Shown here: one piece after another, positions 5,632 to 8,533 of the stretch | Position numbering within the stretch: position 1 is the stretch's first letter | Layout: each line of letters opens with the position of its first letter | DNA from: CAYTGR01 sp964437445 | GTDB taxonomy: Bacteria > Chloroflexota > Anaerolineae > B4-G1 > SLSP01 | Assembly: GCA_964437445.1 (NCBI GenBank) | Contig: CAYTGR010000100.1 | Coordinates: 1-8,533, forward strand | Direction of reading: 5' to 3' | DNA: 8,533 nucleotides | The notes under the pieces: generated by a model | What the model saw: only the letters and a program-made list of their open reading frames with translations | Told to the model about the DNA's origin: nothing | Databases searched by the model: none | Made by a program: the position numbers and the translations under genes

Positions 5632-7076
5632 CGACGACCGCCGGTCTCCGCCGCGCGGCCCTTTACTTTTGCCTGTCGGGGATGGACCTGGCCTGGGTGA
5701 CGCCGTTGTTGTTGATCGTCTGGCAATGGATTGGGCCGCAGCCCCCGCTGGTGTTGTTTGGCGGCCTGTGGGGGCTGCTGCTGGCCTGTATGGCGTTCCT
5801 GGCGCTGCTGGGACGGACGCGCATCCGTTTCCCGTGGTATCACCTGGGCGTAGCGCTCCTGGTCGGATTGAGCACGGTCGGCCTGGTCTACACGATCCTT
5901 TACCGCGGGATGCCGCTGGCCGACTGGCGCTGGGCCACGCAGGCGTTGACCGGCCTCCTGCTGTTTGAACTGTGGCCCACGCCGGAGCTGCTCCTGGTGC
6001 TGCTCAGTTTTTTCCTCTGGCAGCGGGCCAGCTGGACCACCCGCCGGGAGGTGGATTTCCCCGACGTGCGCACCAGCTTCTGGATAGGGCTGGTGCTGTT
6101 GACGCTCGGCGCGGTGCTTTTCCACGCCCTGATGCACCGGCCGGCCCCGCCCTTCCTGGCCTGGGCCTACTTCGGCCTGGGGCTGCTCGCGTTGATCTTC
6201 GCCCGCACTGACGAGCGGCCGTTCGGGACGCGCAGCGTCGGCGGCCCGCTCGCGCCGGGGAAGCTGGCGCTCTTCGCGCTCCTGGCCGCCCTGACGCTGG
6301 TCCTGGGCCTCGGCTTTTGGTGGGTCGCGCCGGGGCCGGTGCGCGCTGTGCTGGTCTGGCTCTGGCCGATCTGGACCATCCTGTTGGTTGTCATCCAGCT
6401 GTTGGCACTGCTGCTGGCCTTCGTGGCGGTGGAGCTGTTCCAGATGCTGGACCGGCTGCTGCACGGCCAGCCGCTGATTCAGCCCGGCCAGCTGGAGAAC
6501 TTGCTGCGTTCGCTTCAGGAGACGGCTCAACGCCTGGCCGAGGAGCTGGGTCTGGTTATCACCTTGCCGCCCTGGTTCTGGCTGGCCGTCCGGATCGCCG
6601 TCCTGCTGGTGGTCGTGTTGCCCCTGCTCTTGCTGGTGCTGGTCGTCCTGGGCGTGATCCCGTTGCGCCGGGAGCGCACCGATGCCGAGACAAGCGCCGC
6701 TGAACGGCCGGCCGTGGGATCAGGCTTGCGCCAGGGGCTGGAACAGCTGCGCGACCTGGCCCGGCTGCTGCGCCGTTATGGGCTCAACCGGGGCCTGCTG
6801 GCCGCACTCTCGGTCCAGGCGCTCTACGCCAACCTCTGCCGGCTGGCACACCGGCGCGGTTACCCACGCCGGCCCTCCCAGCCGCCCGATGGCTATCTCC
6901 CGACACTCGCCCGGGCTTTCTACGGGGCCGACGAGCCGCTGGCGCACCTCACCGCGGCCTACATGCGCGTCCACTACGGCGATCAGGAGATCACCCCGGC
7001 GGAACTGGCGCAGCTGCGCGCCGATTACGCGGTGGCCCGGCGGGCCGGCAAGGTAGTTATAGAGAGCAGTGAATAG
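5622..7076 (+). CDS. polytopic membrane protein with C-terminal DUF4129 domain
   Basis: The protein has 484 residues and about nine hydrophobic segments, from near residue 24 to 347. The last one (about 323-347, nearly all Leu/Val) leads into a soluble tail. Residues about 396-475 resemble DUF4129: ALYANLCRLAHRRGYPRR, then PDGYLPTLARAFYG and YMRVHYGDQEIT. In the TgpA type, DUF4129 is the C-terminal part of a membrane transglutaminase. Here the longest loop, between the eighth and ninth segments, is only about 45 residues, with no room for a transglutaminase core and no Cys-His-Asp triad. It therefore looks like a stand-alone scaffold working with DUF58 and MoxR. The ATG lies inside the end of the DUF58 gene, with GGAG (5613-5616) five bases upstream. 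The ORF closes with TAG at 7074-7076, just before the sequence gap. Confidence 0.82.
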   Translation: MSLTTTAGLRRAALYFCLSGMDLAWVTPLLLIVWQWIGPQPPLVLFGGLWGLLLACMAFLALLGRTRIRFPWYHLGVALLVGLSTVGLVYTILYRGMPLADWRWATQALTGLLLFELWPTPELLLVLLSFFLWQRASWTTRREVDFPDVRTSFWIGLVLLTLGAVLFHALMHRPAPPFLAWAYFGLGLLALIFARTDERPFGTRSVGGPLAPGKLALFALLAALTLVLGLGFWWVAPGPVRAVLVWLWPIWTILLVVIQLLALLLAFVAVELFQMLDRLLHGQPLIQPGQLENLLRSLQETAQRLAEELGLVITLPPWFWLAVRIAVLLVVVLPLLLLVLVVLGVIPLRRERTDAETSAAERPAVGSGLRQGLEQLRDLARLLRRYGLNRGLLAALSVQALYANLCRLAHRRGYPRRPSQPPDGYLPTLARAFYGADEPLAHLTAAYMRVHYGDQEITPAELAQLRADYAVARRAGKVVIESSE

Positions 7077-7079
7077 AGA

Positions 7080-7179
7080 NNNNNNNNNNNNNNNNNNNNN
7101 NNNNNNNNNNNNNNNNNNNNNNNNNNNNNNNNNNNNNNNNNNNNNNNNNNNNNNNNNNNNNNNNNNNNNNNNNNNNNNN
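7080..7179. other. assembly gap of exactly 100 N
   Basis: Exactly 100 N follow the DUF4129 stop by three bases. A round 100 is the usual placeholder for a scaffold gap of unknown size, so distance and content are not known. The right flank (7180-7230) is low-complexity intergenic DNA with CTCAC/CACTAC repeats, which suggests why assembly broke. A whole gene could be missing. The MoxR promoter is probably hidden here. Confidence 0.95.
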
Positions 7180-7193
7180 AGGGGGCTGGTGGC

Positions 7194-7226
7194 TATTGCT
7201 CACTACTCACCGCTCACCCACTACCT
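7194..7226 (+). repeat. CTCAC-type short degenerate repeat beside the gap
   Basis: CTCAC occurs at 7199-7203, 7206-7210 and 7213-7217, followed by a related CCCACTACC. The 10-mer TGCTCACTAC at 7198-7207 also occurs at 2394-2403 in the divergent intergenic region. This is non-coding DNA just upstream of the MoxR gene. It probably belongs to a dispersed intergenic short-repeat family. Confidence 0.5.
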
Positions 7227-7232
7227 TAAAAC

Positions 7233-7239
7233 AAGGAGA
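7233..7239 (+). promoter_or_regulatory. Shine-Dalgarno site that fixes the MoxR start
   Basis: AAGGAGA stands five to six bases before the ATG at 7244. An upstream in-frame TTG at 7196 would add 16 residues, but those are encoded by the CTCAC repeat and lack a ribosome binding site. The ATG at 7244 is therefore chosen. Confidence 0.8.
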
Positions 7240-7243
7240 GCTT

Positions 7244-8182
7244 ATGGATTTCGCGCAATTCAGCCACAACATCCAGGCCAACATGGCGCAGGTGATCATC
7301 GGCAAAGCCGACGTGACCGAACTGCTGCTGGTCGCTCTGTTGACCGAAGGCCACGTTCTGCTGGAAGATGTGCCCGGCATTGGGAAAACGACGCTTGCCA
7401 AAGCGCTCGCCCGCAGTTTGAGCTGTTCGTTTGCCCGCCTCCAGTTCACGCCCGACCTGCTACCCAGCGACGTCACCGGCCTGAACATCTACAACCAGAA
7501 GGAGCAAACGTTTGAATTCCGCCCCGGTCCGGTCTTCAGCCAGCTCCTCCTGGGCGATGAGATCAACCGGGCCACACCGCGCACTCAATCCGCCCTCCTG
7601 GAGGCCATGCAGGAACGGCAGGTCACGGTGGATGGGCAAACTTACCCGCTGCCGCGTCCCTTCCTGGTCATCGCCACGCAGAACCCGATTGAGCTGGAGG
7701 GGACCTTCCCGCTGCCCGAGGCGCAGCTGGATCGCTTTCTGATGCAGGTGCCGCTGGGTTATCCCACTGAAGAGGAGGAGGAGCAAATTCTCCTCCGCTA
7801 TGAGCGGGAGGATCCCCTGACCGATCTGCGACCGGTCGCCACGGTGGAGGAAGTGCAGGCACTGCAGCAGCGCGCCCGCGAAGTCCACGTCAGCGTGGAC
7901 GTGCGGCGCTACATTGTCAAGGTGGCGCGGGCCACCCGCGAGCACGCCTCGGTGGACCTGGGGGTCTCGCCGCGCGGGACGCTCGCGCTCTATCGGGCCA
8001 GCCAGGCGCTGGCCGCGCTGCGCGGGCGCGATTACGTCATCCCCAGCGACGTCCAGCGGCTCTGCCCGGCGCTCCTCACGCACCGCGTGCATATCAGCCC
8101 GCAAGTGCGGCTGCGGGGACGCACCCCGGCACAAGTGGTCCAGGAGATCATTGACGCCGTGCCCGTTCCTGTGGTGGAATGA
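7244..8182 (+). CDS. MoxR-family AAA+ ATPase
   Basis: This 312-residue cytoplasmic AAA+ ATPase is thought to act as a chaperone or activator for partner proteins. The Walker A loop is EDVPGIGKTTLA with Lys48-Thr49. Walker B is LLLGDEINRA with Asp105-Glu106. FRPGPVF (92-98) and the sensor-1 stretch ATQNPIELEGTFPLPEAQLDRF-like segment (144-165, Asn147, Arg164) are hallmark MoxR features. The C-terminal lid covers about residues 225-305, with sensor-2-like SPRG after VDLGV. The length is typical of the family (about 310-330). MoxR usually comes first in a MoxR-DUF58-DUF4129 set; here it follows the other two across the gap, on the same strand. Whether it shares their transcript cannot be judged because of the missing sequence. 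No frameshift or missing catalytic residue is seen. Confidence 0.95.
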   Translation: MDFAQFSHNIQANMAQVIIGKADVTELLLVALLTEGHVLLEDVPGIGKTTLAKALARSLSCSFARLQFTPDLLPSDVTGLNIYNQKEQTFEFRPGPVFSQLLLGDEINRATPRTQSALLEAMQERQVTVDGQTYPLPRPFLVIATQNPIELEGTFPLPEAQLDRFLMQVPLGYPTEEEEEQILLRYEREDPLTDLRPVATVEEVQALQQRAREVHVSVDVRRYIVKVARATREHASVDLGVSPRGTLALYRASQALAALRGRDYVIPSDVQRLCPALLTHRVHISPQVRLRGRTPAQVVQEIIDAVPVPVVE

Positions 8183-8203
8183 AGTTGGCTCTGTGGTGTT
8201 CTC

Positions 8204-8231
8204 TCGTCAAACTGGCATCCTGTGATAAAAT
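8204..8231 (+). promoter_or_regulatory. candidate extended -10 promoter for the small terminal gene
   Basis: TCGTCA (8204-8209, 4 of 6) and, 16 bases on, TAAAAT (8226-8231, 5 of 6) are preceded by TGA (8223-8225), making an extended -10. Transcription would start near 8238 and give a leader of about 37 nt. It suggests that the small gene is transcribed on its own, apart from any read-through from MoxR. Confidence 0.42.
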
Positions 8232-8232
8232 T

Positions 8233-8251
8233 AGAGCAAAGTAAGAGCAAA
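8233..8251 (+). repeat. AGAGCAAA direct repeat, period 11
   Basis: AGAGCAAA occurs at 8233-8240 and again at 8244-8251, separated by GTA. The 11-bp period is about one helical turn, placing both copies on the same DNA face right at the predicted transcription start. This could be a tandem regulator site or a chance duplication. Confidence 0.5.
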
Positions 8252-8274
8252 ATGTTCGTGAAGGGGAGGTCGTC

Positions 8275-8532
8275 ATGGCGTATCAAGACATTACCTGGTT
8301 GGCTGGTCGTGTGTTTCTGCAGCGGGCCTTTGTGGCCACGGCCGATGAACGGGGGTTGGCGAAAATTTTCGCCACCTGCCCCTACGGGGATCTGACCGCA
8401 GAGCAACAAGCGACGTTTGCGGCCGCCTTCCACCACCCCCGTCTTCGCCAGCTGGTGGTGGAGTGGTGGCAGGCTTATGACGCAGCCCGCGCCGCCGGCG
8501 AGATCCCGGCGACTGAACCCTGGGAACCGTAA
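8275..8532 (+). CDS. 85-residue protein of unknown function
   Basis: I do not recognise this protein. It has no signal peptide or membrane segment, no cysteine pair that suggests metal binding, and no known nucleotide-binding motif. It looks mainly alpha-helical and mildly acidic. Its four tryptophans include a WW pair in LVVEWWQAYDAARAAGEI, and the protein ends in ATEPWEP. The middle (DLTAEQQATFAAAFHHPRLRQLV) reads as two short amphipathic helices. The gene looks real: GGGGAGG (8263-8269) lies five bases before the ATG, an extended -10 promoter candidate stands upstream, and codon use matches the neighbours. The stop codon is complete, one base before the window ends. It is separated from the MoxR gene by 92 bp, and no functional link to it can be shown. 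Confidence 0.72.
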   Translation: MAYQDITWLAGRVFLQRAFVATADERGLAKIFATCPYGDLTAEQQATFAAAFHHPRLRQLVVEWWQAYDAARAAGEIPATEPWEP

Positions 8533-8533
8533 A

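Noticed and set aside
5574..6530. 318-residue minus-strand frame under the DUF58/DUF4129 genes
   Set aside because: It is very rich in Gln, Arg, Pro and Glu, as the antisense of Leu/Val-rich membrane codons. It has no domain, and the sense genes are well supported.
7196..7243. Longer MoxR start at TTG 7196
   Set aside because: The extension is encoded by intergenic repeat. A good Shine-Dalgarno site directs initiation to the ATG at 7244.
7069..7515. Frame reading through the N gap into the MoxR gene
   Set aside because: An artefact of translating N; its right half is an out-of-frame reading of MoxR.

Overview
The window is a GC-rich bacterial segment (roughly 65% G+C by eye) with seven protein-coding genes, all apparently intact, and one 100-base run of N. 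The best guess for the source is a Chloroflexota (Anaerolineae-like) genome or metagenome scaffold. This rests on the gene types, the base composition and the short degenerate direct repeats in the intergenic spaces. It is an inference; there is no rRNA or other marker gene here. The exactly 100 N at 7080-7179 look like a standard scaffold placeholder, so the real distance there is unknown.

Left part (1-2311). After a non-coding leader of about 350 bases, a PfkB-family sugar or nucleoside kinase (349-1299, +) runs tail to tail into a zinc-dependent alcohol dehydrogenase (1289-2296, -). Their 3' ends overlap by 11 bp. The kinase leader holds two mutually exclusive 8-bp inverted repeats, one of which reaches into the ribosome binding site.

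Middle (2297-4136). A 424-bp divergent intergenic region separates the dehydrogenase from a radical SAM/SPASM enzyme (2721-4136, +). It carries extended -10 promoter candidates on both strands, an 8+8 dyad between them, a bulged hairpin and an 18-nt direct repeat. The radical SAM enzyme has the CxxxCxxC cluster motif and a near-canonical SPASM cysteine set. That points to modification of a peptide or protein, but no substrate gene is recognisable nearby. A 12-nt minisatellite inside the gene encodes an E-K-E/D-Q repeat within its SPASM region.

Right part (4276-8182). A DUF58 membrane protein and a DUF4129 polytopic membrane protein overlap by 10 bp and are clearly co-transcribed. After the scaffold gap comes a MoxR-type AAA+ ATPase. 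MoxR, DUF58 and DUF4129/transglutaminase proteins are a well-known partnership thought to act in envelope protein maturation. Here the order is inverted (MoxR last) and no transglutaminase domain is visible, so a partner may lie in the gap or elsewhere.

The window ends with an 85-residue protein of unknown function (8275-8532, +). It has its own extended -10 promoter candidate, a period-11 direct repeat and a strong Shine-Dalgarno sequence. No tRNA, rRNA, CRISPR array, insertion sequence or phage gene was seen.
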